A stretch of 64,000 bases of DNA, from the NCBI GenBank assembly GCA_037179515.1, contig JAXCGZ010019297.1:1-64000 (forward strand), read 5' to 3'. The position numbers and the translations under genes are program-made. The stretch is from Halocaridina rubra. Lineage: Eukaryota; Arthropoda; Malacostraca; Decapoda; Atyidae. Numbering within the stretch: position 1 is the stretch's first letter; each line of letters opens with the position of its first letter. The notes under the pieces were generated by a model that saw only the letters and a list, made by a program, of their open reading frames with translations, made no database searches and was not told the origin of the DNA. Positions 1-11,300 of this stretch are shown in pieces.

Positions 1-51
1 TGCGTGTGGATGTGTGCGTGGGTGTTTTTTTTTTTCATATGATGTTTCAAG

Positions 52-170
52 GCTGCCGGGATTGGATGGGCCAGCGCAGGACCAGGATGACGCAAGGATG
101 GCGAAGCAGAACCAGGATGACTTCAGGATGGAGGAACCATTGATAGAGCAACACCAAAACCCCGATCAAG
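52..170 (+). CDS. possible internal exon of an unidentified gene
   Basis: A GC-richer island in AT-rich DNA. It is preceded by a T-rich tract ending in AG (50-51) and followed by a GTTAGT donor at 171. One frame (first full codon at 53) is open for 39 codons and encodes an acidic, Gln/Asp/Met-rich peptide with an imperfect internal repeat around QDQDDARM and QNQDDFRM. Exon phase is symmetric, with a split codon at both ends. I do not recognise the product, and the start of the gene is outside the window. It could also be a transcribed low-complexity or UTR segment. Confidence 0.35.
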
Positions 171-1449
171 GTTAGTGTTTATTTCTTCTATTTTTTTACT
201 TTTTATTGAACCTCTGAATGCAACCTCAAATAGGGTTAGGGATGTTAGGGTTTTTTCTCAGTATTTTTGGTAAGTGTCAAAATTTTTTTGGTGTCAAAAT
301 TTTTGCATGGTAAGTGTCAAAATTATATGGTAAGTATATGTAATTTTTTTTTTTTTGTAAATGTGTGCACACCATTGATTGAAATTGTCCTTTTATAGTA
401 TGAAAAAACTTTTATTTGTAATTGTTAACCGATTTTGATGTAAATATTTTTTGGTATGAAATTGGAACATTATGAATTTTTTTTTTTAAATTGCATGAAT
501 ATTTTCAATAGTCTCAAAATTTGTGAAATGGCTCCTTCAGTTGTACAAATGAAATTTGTTTTACTCCTAATTACCTCATAACTGTATATAAAATATAATT
601 TTTTCCAATACAATTTTTTTTTCATAGTTAAAATTTTGTGTAAACTCAAACTTAATTTTGAAGTTTAAGTGATCTGAACTATATAAAAATTTATTTTCTA
701 TAAATATTCATATTTAAAGTAACCTCTGGATCAAATGAACAATTATCACCCCATCTGCCATGAGGGTTAGTATTCTATATCTAACCAGAATAACCACATT
801 TAAACTAACCTCTTCTAACTTGACTATCTTTAAACCTAATAACCTAACCCGACCCTCTATCAAGGATGGGGCTCAGAAATCTAGATTTGATCCCGAGTTT
901 GTTTTTTTAAATCTCAACTTCATTTTTTTTTCTAAATTTTCCTTTCACATTAAATTTTTAAATTTACGGAAAATTAATAAATACAAAAATGGAAACTAAA
1001 TTTTTTTTTCATTTACTTAGTTTAAACAGTACAAAAAGATTTGATTTAAATTTTCTTTCTATTGTCATGTGTAGGTTAAGTATACTTATTAACAATTTGA
1101 ATATGTGGAGCTCTTAATTTGTGATCAAAATTTAAAATTTAATACTTAATTTTAATAAGTGCACCTCAAGGAAATAAATTTGTTTAAAATCCAAACTGTA
1201 ATTTTGCTAATATCAGAATGCTAAATTTAATTTAATTTTATTGTATGCATAACCTATCTATTTTTTTTTAATTTATCTGCCTGTATAAACGAAATCTCTA
1301 TACAGTATATTAGTGTATAAATAAAATCTATATATTCCTGTATGAATAAAAATCTTTAACGTCTCTGGACTTTTTTTTATTCCTTTAAATATTTCAGAAT
1401 TGATTCTCAACTAATTTTAAAATTTAATTTGATTTCTGAAATTCTTTAC
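171..1449. other. AT-rich non-coding stretch
   Basis: If the segment at 52-170 is an exon, this would be its downstream intron; otherwise it is intergenic. It contains many A/T homopolymers and short direct repeats such as the 'ggtaagtgtcaaaat' motif at 270-325. No convincing exon or RNA gene seen. Confidence 0.5.
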
Positions 1450-1451
1450 GA

Positions 1452-1650
1452 AGTCACCGTGCCTCAAGAGGTAGCGTCCGCGACTTTGAGGCGTCAGGTC
1501 GATGATTCGCACCCTGTCACGGTCTGAGGTTAGCAAGGGCATGCACTAAGGGTGACGATTACATCTGCCAAAACAATTCCTTCGCAAGAAGGCAACCATC
1601 CTAGCCCTTTGTAGAAAAGGGAGTCATTGACGTAAAACCGGAACTGAAGT
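1452..1650 (+). repeat. tRNA-derived SINE, family C
   Basis: The 5' part resembles a pol III promoter: a tRNA-like head with a B-box-like GATTCGCACC. It is followed by a conserved body ending in 'tagaaaagggagtcattgacg' and 'taaaaccggaac'. Related copies lie at 32880-33095 and 36390-36585, with partial ones at 7640-7775 and 18958-19015. The shared body across five places in the window supports a dispersed SINE. Confidence 0.7.
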
Positions 1651-2183
1651 TCTTTACATATATTTGTGTAATTGGATTTTCAATAAGAATATTTTTGGAA
1701 ATCTGGAATTGAAAACTATGTACCAACAAGACATGAGTTACAAAAAAAAAAAAAAAAAGACCCTTAAAATGTATGAATACATTCCTAAATGAAATATTAT
1801 AAAATGGACTTGCTTAAGAGAATAAAAAATAAATTTAATATAAAAACGAAACCGTATTAGAGAAATATGAATCCAGGAATTGGAGCAGAAAAAGCCAAGA
1901 GTTTGGCCAAAGTAACTGTACCAAGATTGGGTGATGAGATATTTAGACATTAACAAATAAACTCATAATTTATAGATTGACTTAAAATTGAGAAGTTATT
2001 GGATAAAAATTTGGAAAATTGATAGAAAACGGTATCTCACAGACTATATAAAATGTTACGATTGATCCAGGCAAGTATTTTCATGGCTTGGTTCAGTTAA
2101 GAATTTAAAAACCTCTTTAACTAAGGTACTGCTATATTATTCCGTGAGTAATACACGCATACTTGTTATAATTCGCCATACAT

Positions 2184-2395
2184 ATGAAGATGATGATGAC
2201 AAGATTAACGATGATGATATTAACAATGATGATGATGATGATGATGATGATGATAGTAATAGCAACAGTGATGATGATGACGATAATGACTGCTTCTACT
2301 ACTACTACTACTACTACTGCTATTACTGATGATGATGATACTACTACTGATAATGATGATGATGATTGATTGATGATGACGACGATGATACGTAA
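2184..2395. repeat. compound trinucleotide microsatellite (GAT/ACT)n
   Basis: Long runs of GAT/ATG followed by CTA/ACT triplets, then GAT again. A GTCT/ATCT tract follows at about 2443-2470. Open frames across it (poly-Asp, poly-Tyr) are repeat artefacts. Confidence 0.9.
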
Positions 2396-2470
2396 TCCTT
2401 TTTGTCATTATATTTTGTCTCCTTATTGGCTAGAGTAATGTCATGTCTGTCTGTCTATCTATCTATCTGT

Positions 2471-2980
2471 ATGCATTTTTTAAAAATAAATTAGCATGAT
2501 ATTTACGGTGCAAGATGCCAACCCTACCCATTTGACCTGGCTTTGGGCTGGCACTGCTTTCGTAGAGGCTGGATTGAAATTATTCTTCCACTTGAATCTG
2601 ATATAATATATTCTTAAAAATATTAGCCATTATATTTTTAGCAAAGTCCTTACCGCTTCCACAAATTTCTAATATTACATAAGTGATTCCCCATCTCCAA
2701 GTTTCTACCACTCATGAGCCTGAGACCTATGTGTTAATTGAAGCCGCGCCAGAGGTCTACAACCAACACACTTTAAAAAAAAAAAAAAAACGCAGATGTT
2801 GAAGCTGCCTTTATATATAAGGAATCGGGGGTGTGTGTGCAGAAAATCACCTTTCTTACTGAAAATAGTTTTTCTGGGCTTGTCTTACCCCCTCAGTGCT
2901 GTAGTTTTTCTATTTGATCCTGACAGATAAGCCCAAAGCCAAAAGGCCATTAATATTCTGAATAGGGCTGTAGTATTTGA
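2471..2980. other. intergenic, no gene seen
   Basis: Mixed sequence with a poly-A run at 2775-2790. No exon, RNA gene or strong repeat recognised. Confidence 0.5.
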
Positions 2981-3325
2981 ATCTTGTAAAGATAAATAAT
3001 CCAACTACCCCATGTAAAGTTGAATAACCCCGTAATCAAACTTTTAAAGTTAAATTACTCCGTAATTAAACTTGTGAAGTTGAATAGCCCGTTGTTTGTC
3101 TTTAAGAACCAGTTGAAATCATGTAGGAATAAAAAAACAAAAGTAAGAATACAGAACATTTATTCACCCAAATACACAAATGCAAGTATAAGGAAAAACA
3201 ACTAATAATTACCTTGTAAATACAAATAACCCCAATAACTACCTTGTAAATATGACGAACTCCAAGACTTATAAAGATGAATAACCCTACAGGACCCTGG
3301 GGGTTATCTCTTTACATGATCCGCA
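2980..3325 (+). repeat. degenerate copies of the AATAACCC / CCTGGGGTTA element
   Basis: Contains 'cttgtaaagataaataat', several 'gttgaataaccc' and 'ccttgtaaatac' blocks, and 'aggaccctgggggttat' followed by 'ctttacatgatccg'. These are parts of the MITE-like family seen more cleanly at 23925-24310 and 63463-63625. This copy has expanded internally by repetition of the 'aataaccc' block. Confidence 0.6.
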
Positions 3326-3329
3326 ATAT

Positions 3330-4065
3330 TTTCCTTTATTTGATCCGGCCGGGTAAGTCCCAGGTCAAAAAGCTTTGTTTTATATGAAAAGGGCTCGAGT
3401 TTTTTTTTTTATTAGGTCCTGACAGGAAAGCCAAAAGGCCTTGAATTTTATGAATAAGGCTCCAGTTTTTTAATCCTGCCAGGTAAGACCTAGACCAAAA
3501 AGCCTTGAATGCTATGAACTAGGCTCCAGTTTTTTTTTATGTGGGCCTGACAGGTAAGCCCTAGATCAAAAAGCCTTGAATACTATGAACAAGGCTCCAG
3601 TTTTTTAATCCTGCCAGGTAAGACCTAGACCAAAAAGCCTTGAATGCTATGAACTAGGCTCCAGTTTTTTATGTGGGCCTGACAGGTAAGCCCTAGATCA
3701 AAAAGCCTTGAATACTATGAACAAGGCCTCAGTTTCTTTTTATCCTGCAAGGTAAGCCCTAGACCAAAAAGCCTTGAATTCTATGAACTAGGTTTCAGTT
3801 TTTTTTTTATGTGGGCCTGACAGGTAAGCCCTAGATCAAAGCCTTGAATACTATGAACAAGGCTCCATGTTTTTAATCCTGCCAGGTAACCCCTAAACCA
3901 AAAAGCCTTGAATTCTATGAACAGAGCTCCAGTTTTCCTTGTGAGCTTGGCAGATAAGTTCTAGACCAAAAAGCTTTGAATTCTATGAACAGGACTCTAG
4001 TTTTTCATGTGAGCCTGACAGGTATGTTCTAGACCAAATTTCCTTGAATACTATGAAGAGGACAA
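3330..4065. repeat. minisatellite, unit about 60 bp, about 12 units
   Basis: Tandem units built on 'caggtaagccctagaccaaa', 'aagccttgaata', 'ctatgaacaaggctccag' and a T-run. Two subtypes alternate between about 3480 and 3840: one with 'atcctgcca' and one with 'gtgggcctga'. This makes a higher-order period of about 120 bp. Units decay toward 4065. No protein coding is implied. Confidence 0.9.
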
Positions 4066-4364
4066 CTAATTTAAAGTTGTAGACATCTTAGAATAGAGTT
4101 TTGGCAAGATATCTAATTGTCATTTTATATTGACATATCTTTTTCATACACTGGTTTATCTACCTCATAAGAATGACCACGTGTTTTCCCTGCATCTCAC
4201 TAATTTATATAATAAGATAATAGAGTCAGATCTTAATTAATGTATGAGGAAATGCATAAAGTAAGAACTTATGATCTATAAGGAAAAGGAAGTACTATAT
4301 TTTTCTATTTACTTGCACATTTACTTCTTACCCTAAGGATATTTGATGAATAACATTGTAATTT

Positions 4365-4990
4365 TTTTTTTTTTTTTTTTAAGAGTGTGACACCGGGATA
4401 GGCAGAAACTGCCCTCATCAACCAAGGCCCGGGCACGAGAAAATACCAAGACGAAGGAAAAGAAAAAGTTAAGGGCAAGGCAGAGATGAGGTAATGTCAC
4501 ACAAAGGAAAACGACAGACAGAAAAAACAGTCAAAGTAAAGAGGACCCAGAGATATGGAGGACTAGGCTCTGAGATGACGATAGATCTGCTTTTTGAAGG
4601 ATGAAAGGTCATAAGAATTAGGAAAGACAGAAGGAGGAAGAGAGTTCCAGAGTCTGGAGGTAGATGGGAAGAAGCAGTCGCTGCACCGACCAATCCGCGA
4701 GCTACAAATCTCCACACAGTACCTGTGAGATGAGGCCGCTTGGCGAGTGTTACGCGGCCTCGGCAGTGGAGGAGGGATGCAACTCGCCAACTCATCAGAG
4801 CAGCGATGGAAGTAGTAGCGATAGAAAAGCGAAAGGGAAGATACCTTACGGCGAAGAGAGAGAGAATCCAGGTTAGAAGTAAGAGAAGGATCATTAATGA
4901 GTCTGACTGCCCTAGATCGAACCCTATCAAGAAGATAAGCAAAGGAAGAAGCAAAGGAAGAATGAAATGAAATGTAAATAGATGAAAAAC
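4365..4990 (-). mobile_element. LINE 3' end (poly-A class), 5'-truncated
   Basis: Read on the - strand, 4790-4563 encodes a peptide ending FFPSTSRLWNSLPPSVFP and FKKQIYRHLRA. This is the typical C-terminus of jockey/Nimb-type reverse transcriptases. It is followed by about 180 bp of 3' UTR ending 'ccggtgtcacactctt' and a poly-A tail (plus-strand T-run at 4362-4380). Related 3' ends occur at 6138-6265 and 22440-22770 (-) and 23325-23475 (+). The copy is truncated and inactive. Confidence 0.75.
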
Positions 4991-5089
4991 CGATATAAAA
5001 TATAGAATATATAGATTAAGCACTCAGATAAAGTTCTGTTAATTAAGGACATTTCTCCTCTAATTTCAAGTAATTACATATATATAATT

Positions 5090-5275
5090 GCCAGACGTAG
5101 ACGAGGAAGACCTAAACTACGGTGGAAGGACCGACTGAAGGAGGATCTCAGAGAGAGACAGCTGGAGGAGGAGCAAGTGATGGACCGGAACCAGTGGAGA
5201 CGACTAGTGAAGAGATGCGACCCCATATGAAAATGGGAACGCAAATAGAGGAAGAAGAAGAAGAAGAATTGCCAG
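5090..5275 (+). mobile_element. RTE-type LINE 3' end with (GAA)n tail
   Basis: The + strand reads RRRRGRPKLRWKDRLKEDLR, then QWRRLVKRCDP, then a stop. This is the usual C-terminal tail of RTE/BovB-like LINEs. It ends in a GAA-rich simple tail at 5245-5272. It is 5'-truncated and lies about 120 bp upstream of the CSN4 start codon. Confidence 0.7.
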
Positions 5276-5390
5276 ACTCCAGATAAGTCCAAAATTCTCG
5301 CATGCACTAAAAAGAAGAAGACGAAGAAAACCTCTCGTAACGCTGTTATCCACCCCAAATATTCGGTTGTTTAGTCTACCATCAGAAAAC

Positions 5391-8300
5391 ATGTCTTTCG
5401 CAGTGCAAATTCGTCAGCAGCTTCAGGCCTTAGTATCTTCTGGAGGATCCCATAAGGACCATGATAAGTATGTACTCCATTGGAGTGACTCCATATGTGT
5501 AATTAATATCCTGTATGCAATAGCCATTGTTTATACCAGGTTGTGCTTACGGGAAAGAACCCTATGCTTGTACCTCTGGTCTTCTGATCGGTTCCGTTTT
5601 TATATTCAGTGATGCTTTTTTATATATTTTTCCTTAAAGCTATGAATGCAATTAGCATTGACTACTTCCTCGCTTAGCGTATTCCTGTCATCGATTATTC
5701 CTACACTAATTAATAAGTATTACCTTACATCCTGCAAAGTTGTTATCTCACGAAGTAACTTTTATTTCTTGGTAAGGGAAGTGGCTGAGTCAAAGCACAG
5801 ATATACATCAGAAACTAATATACCTCAGTCACTCCTCTTAGTAGGGGGTAATTGGTTGTCACAATTCCTTCCCCTCTTCACCGCCTTGTTTGGGTCATCC
5901 ACTGGATAAGTGTGTTATGATCATCCTCCGTGAGACCTAATGATAAGCTTTATGGAATTGTGTTGGTATTTTTATCTGTCCTTGCTGCTCTTGCAATTTA
6001 GCAGGACGATTTTCTCGTAAGGATAGAATTATCCACGTAACACAGCAGTGTTGTGGGTTCCAATGCCGGATAGTGTGAAGGTAGGATAGTTGCCCCATGA
6101 TAATTTCCCCTTAGTTAACCTTATTAAACCTTACTTCTTTTTTTTTATGAATGTGACACCAGGACGGGCCAAAAAATAAAATTAAATAAAACAGCCCCCA
6201 TCGAGCCTGGGCACAAAGAATACATTAAGTAAAAAGTAACAGAGATGGAGAGTGTAATGACTTGTCAGATCTGAAGGGATAATAAGAGGTGTTAATTTAA
6301 CTAACCAGTTATGATATATTTTTATGTTCACATTAAACTTCTTTTAATTTATTATCTCTTGTTTATATGATATATTTAACTTTAATAATACCTCTGGGAA
6401 GTTGTCCACTATTGCATCACATGTTAGGGACAATTGTCCTGGAGCAATTGTCAAATCCCCCTACAGAGCTATGTGTAAATGTTTATAATTTCACCCATTT
6501 CCCTTTGGAAGTGAAATTTGTTTTTCATATGATTTTTTATGTATTTTGAATGAATCTGACCTAAAGTATTTGAAATTATTCAAAAACTTACTTTACCTAA
6601 TATGCCCAAACCTATCCTGATCTCTCCTAACGTAAGTTAACCAAACCTAACCTAGAAATAAGTAATATACTGTACGATGTTTTTGAAGGTTAGCTTCGTT
6701 CTTAAAACTTGAAAAATATTAAGATATCAAGACTTACTTAAACAGCTTTAAATAGTTGAGGATGCGCCAGTTGTAATAGTAAAAAAATACCAAGTTATGA
6801 TGGCAAGGAAACGCAGTTACCACCATAAGACGAGTAACCTCTCAGGATAGAAAATGTTTATGCGTACATCATACTTAGCAATATCTGTTACGTACTACAC
6901 AACTTCATACGTGATTTGATCGCAGCTAATTAGTAATGGTTATCTTTAGTTCATTTTTTTTCCTCACGTCGGGTAAGAGCTCCACCTTTCAAAGGCAAGC
7001 CTTAAGGCACGGGTTGCTTACCATCCTAAAATGAGAATATCCTCCCCAACTTCTATAATTAGCAGTGGCCGCACTCTACTTTAGAAAGGTGATGGCCATG
7101 TCAAAGCACACATTTATTATAAGCCAAGCATATATAATAGATGGGGTTTATTGTCTAGATTATGCAATGCAAAGGAGACATCCGCTTACAGTTGTTATTT
7201 GCCATTTTATGTGTCACTATTAATCCCCTTTATGGGGGTGGACACAGGTTGAACTACGTAGTTAATGCTTAATGCCCTTCCTAACACCTTGTGGTGGGCT
7301 CAATCATGAGTCTGTCTCCTGTTGAGTTGAGTACTCTAACCACTGTGATACTTCAGTCCCCATACACCTACATACAGTACATTCTCCAAAATGGTATCTT
7401 CAGGAATGCTAACTAACTATACACTTGCACCTTACAATGTATGTCTTGTCAGGTATTTTAGTACAGTAGATACTGTAAGCCAACTCTTTGTTACTCATAT
7501 TTTAATTCATTCCAGGTACAGGGCCGTTTTGGACTCAGTTCTCAAAGTTGGCAATGATAATGACATGGCGGATGGCTTACAGGCTTTCATCGAGGCAAGT
7601 GAGTATTTTAACACATGCATATTGCAATGCTCGCCACTTTGATTTGTCAGGTCGAGGGTATTCACTCAAGGTAATGGTTACACTTGTCAAAACCAAAGCC
7701 CTTCGTAAGAAGGTACTGTCCTTGCCCTTAGTAGAAAACAAGTCCGTAATGTTAGACCGTTCACAGCCAGATTAGAGGATGTGTCGGTAAAATTACATAT
7801 CTTCGCTTTTTTAAGACTTTATATTTGTAAATAATACATTGAGCTTATAATATGATGATTAACCTTTTTCCCGGCAGCAGCAAAGGATCTGATTTTTACC
7901 TAGCATTTTTGGCAAGGGTGAAATATCTTGTCAAAAAGTTACAATGTAAAATTACAATTTGAACAAGTATTATCGTCCGTTCCAGCTCTCTCTGAGCATT
8001 CGTAAGGCAGAGACAAGTATGTTCATGTTAAGCATTCGTCCGCCAATCCCACTTGCAGTATCTTAGCCTTTCCAATAATAGGGTTCACGTAGTTCCTCCG
8101 GAATTGCAATGTTTTATGGAAAATTTTTGCCAGGGAAGAGATTAATTTCCTCAAGAATTTTGACATAACAAACGTTATTAATAGTTGAATATTTTCTGTA
8201 CATTCTAAGATTTAGTATTCTTAATTAATTTTTCAGTTGTTAAGGAGACTGTAAGCCTGGTCATATCGCGACAGCTGTTATCGGACGTGTCATCCCACTT

Positions 8301-11300
8301 GACGTCCATGTCTGACAGAGTGGCTAAATTAATCGCCCATTTTATCCTAGATAAAGTAAGTTGTGGTAACGTTAACCTTTGGTTTTTCTTAACGATTTTA
8401 TGTTTTAGCACAATAAGCACATGTTGAGGTTTATTATTTTAATATGTAAGTATTCATGTGGCTTCATATATGTGTACACTGTGTACTCTGCCAAAAAGTT
8501 GATACAGAATATGAAATTTTATTTACTTGGCCTCAGGTACAGCCTCGAGTGATCAGCTTTGAAGAACAAGTAGCCAGTATACGTCAACACCTGGCCGATA
8601 TCTATGAAAGGGAGAATTCCTGGAGGGATGCTGCAGCAGTACTGACTGGAATCCCGTTAGAAACGGGTCAAAAGTGAGTTCTGGGTATTGTGAACTTTGT
8701 TGTAATATTAGTATTTTATGACTTCTGTTTCAGTAACTTATTGTTAAATTTTTAATTATCGTTGTAATATTAGTATATTATGACTTCATTTACAGTAATT
8801 TGTATTCAAATATTTTTTTTTATTATTATTGTTATATTTTTCATATATATTGCATTCTCCTATCAGCATCAACAGAGTGGTTTACCAAAGAAAGGAAGTT
8901 GCAGTATAACTAAAAGTAAAAACTCGCTCTTTGCTCTCTTATCATCAAGCATTTGCTCACAGTCACCTTTATGCATAATGTACATTGTGAACAAGACCAA
9001 ACTATTGCAATACTAATTTCCAGAACCAGGCCTCATGAGGCCTGGACCCGCTTAATATCATATTTTGTGTTTCATTAGAATTTAACTTCTTGCCCCACAT
9101 CTTTCTCAAAGCGCTAATTTTTGTATGATTTCTATTCAGAGACTCAGCAGTAGCTAGTCTCATGTTTGAAGATGGAACAACAACAATTAAGGTAGCATCA
9201 TCAGTATAGGCAACTAGTTTGTTTTGCAAAACTTTCCATATGTCATGAAATACAAAAGACCAAGAACACTACCCTGAATGACGCCAGAAATCACATTAAT
9301 GAATGCTTTGTTTGTCCGTCTACCAACACCTTTTGAGTTATATTATATGAAAATTGCTCAGTTTTGACTCAATGAGCCACTGATCCAATCAATAAATAGA
9401 AACTTACAAACTTTCCAACTCCTACCTCGTTCTTCGTTCGTTCTAGCTCCCTAGCTCAAAACTTTCCCTTTTTTCTAACTCATTTATCCATCTATTTTTG
9501 GTGTCATATTGATGTGATGTAAGGTAATTGCCTCGTGTGGACACTCCTTTAAAATCAGTGATTCATGGTTAAGAGGTGTGGGTACACCAATGATGGCTGT
9601 TGGGCCTTACAGCAGAAGATCCTTACCCATTTACCCTGTGGATGACCCAAGCAAGGTGTAACGGAAGAACTGTGACAGCCCTTTATTCTCAGAGAGCTAA
9701 GGGGAGTGATCAAGGTATTCTAGCTCCCGGATAATGTGTGTGCTTTGACTTGACACCCTCCTTACAAGGGGAATTACTACCATTGTTGTATGCATGTATG
9801 AGGTATTATGACCATGTAAAAAGTGTTTTAGTGATTCTCAAAATTTATAGCAATAACATTGTATAAGCATATTATATCATTCATTACTGTCAGATCATGC
9901 CATCTGATGCCATTTTTCTGATCATATAAGTTTTACTTCAAAGATATTCTCATTTGATTTTGCAGGCAGTACAGTGTCGACTATAAACTTGAAACATATC
10001 TCAAAATTGCACGTCTTTACTTGGAAGATGATGATCCTGTCCAGGGTGAAGCTTATATAAACAGAGCTAGTATCCTACAGGTAAAAAAAGATCAAAATTT
10101 AGTGAACATATTCTGTAATACATTACACATACTGAAAATATTGGGTCATATCCATTTTAAAAATGTTTCATATGTTATCATTTCTTTATTTGAATTATAA
10201 TTTCTCTGTAGTAATAACTATATTTAAGTTACTATGTGTTTTTAATGTAGACGATCTCTATGCCCATGGCAGAAGTGTAATAGAGTTCAGTTTTTGGGTT
10301 CATTTTCTGCTTTTTAACACTAAACTCACATTTTATAGTAAGGAAACCCTGCAGTAAAACAATATATGAGAAGATTGCTATATTTCAGACTCTAACTGGA
10401 ACCCTTCTCAAACTTTTTGTACTTGAGAAGAGGTCCAGGCAGGAGCCATAATATAGTGATACTTTCCATATATTGTTTTAACTGATGGGCTTTCTTACTA
10501 TTTGGTGCTGAATGCTAACAGTTTATTTTTCATATTTTATCTTTCAGGCTGAATCTAAAAATGAACAGCTTCAAATTTACTACAAAGTGTGTTACGCTCG
10601 GGTCCTGGACTACCGTCGGAAGTTCATAGAAGCGGCACAGAGATATAATGAACTGTCTTACCGACCAATTATTCATGAGGATGAGAGAATTGAGGCCCTC
10701 AAAAAAGCTCTTATATGCACTGTCTTAGCATCAGCTGGTAAGAACACTGAATTCACCATCAAGAGATAACATATTGTGAGGAATATTAAAATCTCTTACA
10801 TATATTTCTGATTTACTTTTTGTAGAAGAGACATAGACAGTATGAAATTTTCGTCTCTATCTCTCTATAGAAAAACCATAATCCTACTTATAAGGAGGGT
10901 GACTGAGTAAAAGCATAAAACTTGTCTCTATGTGGGAAGAAAATACAAAGGAGGGGATTCCCAGTCCCCTTGCCCCACCCCAGTTAGTCAACTGTCATGA
11001 CACATAGGAGAACATAGAGAAGGTATTCTTGGCTTCCCCCTCAGGGGGAAAAATTGTCTTTGAACAATGAAACTTTTTTCACTAGATTGACATGCAAGAT
11101 AACATGGAGGAGGTATTCTTGCCTTCCCTCTCAGGGGGAAAAATTGTCTTAGACTAATGTCATTTTTTTTTTTTTTATAACATTGTACAACATGAAATAT
11201 AGCCTCTTGATATGTTTTACAGGTCAGCAAAGATCACGAATGCTGGGTACACTTTTCAAAGACGAGCGTTGCCAGCAACTTCCTTGCTATCACATCCTGG

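Noticed and set aside
760..999. 79-residue Phe/Asn/Leu-rich frame
   Set aside because: AT-rich low-complexity translation without homology or exon signals.
2144..2408. Poly-Asp / poly-Tyr / poly-Ser frames
   Set aside because: Trinucleotide microsatellite; no splice context or homology.
4469..5023. 184-residue hydrophobic protein on the - strand
   Set aside because: It overlaps a LINE 3' end whose true frame (4790-4563) is recognisable; the longer frame has no homology and is out of register.
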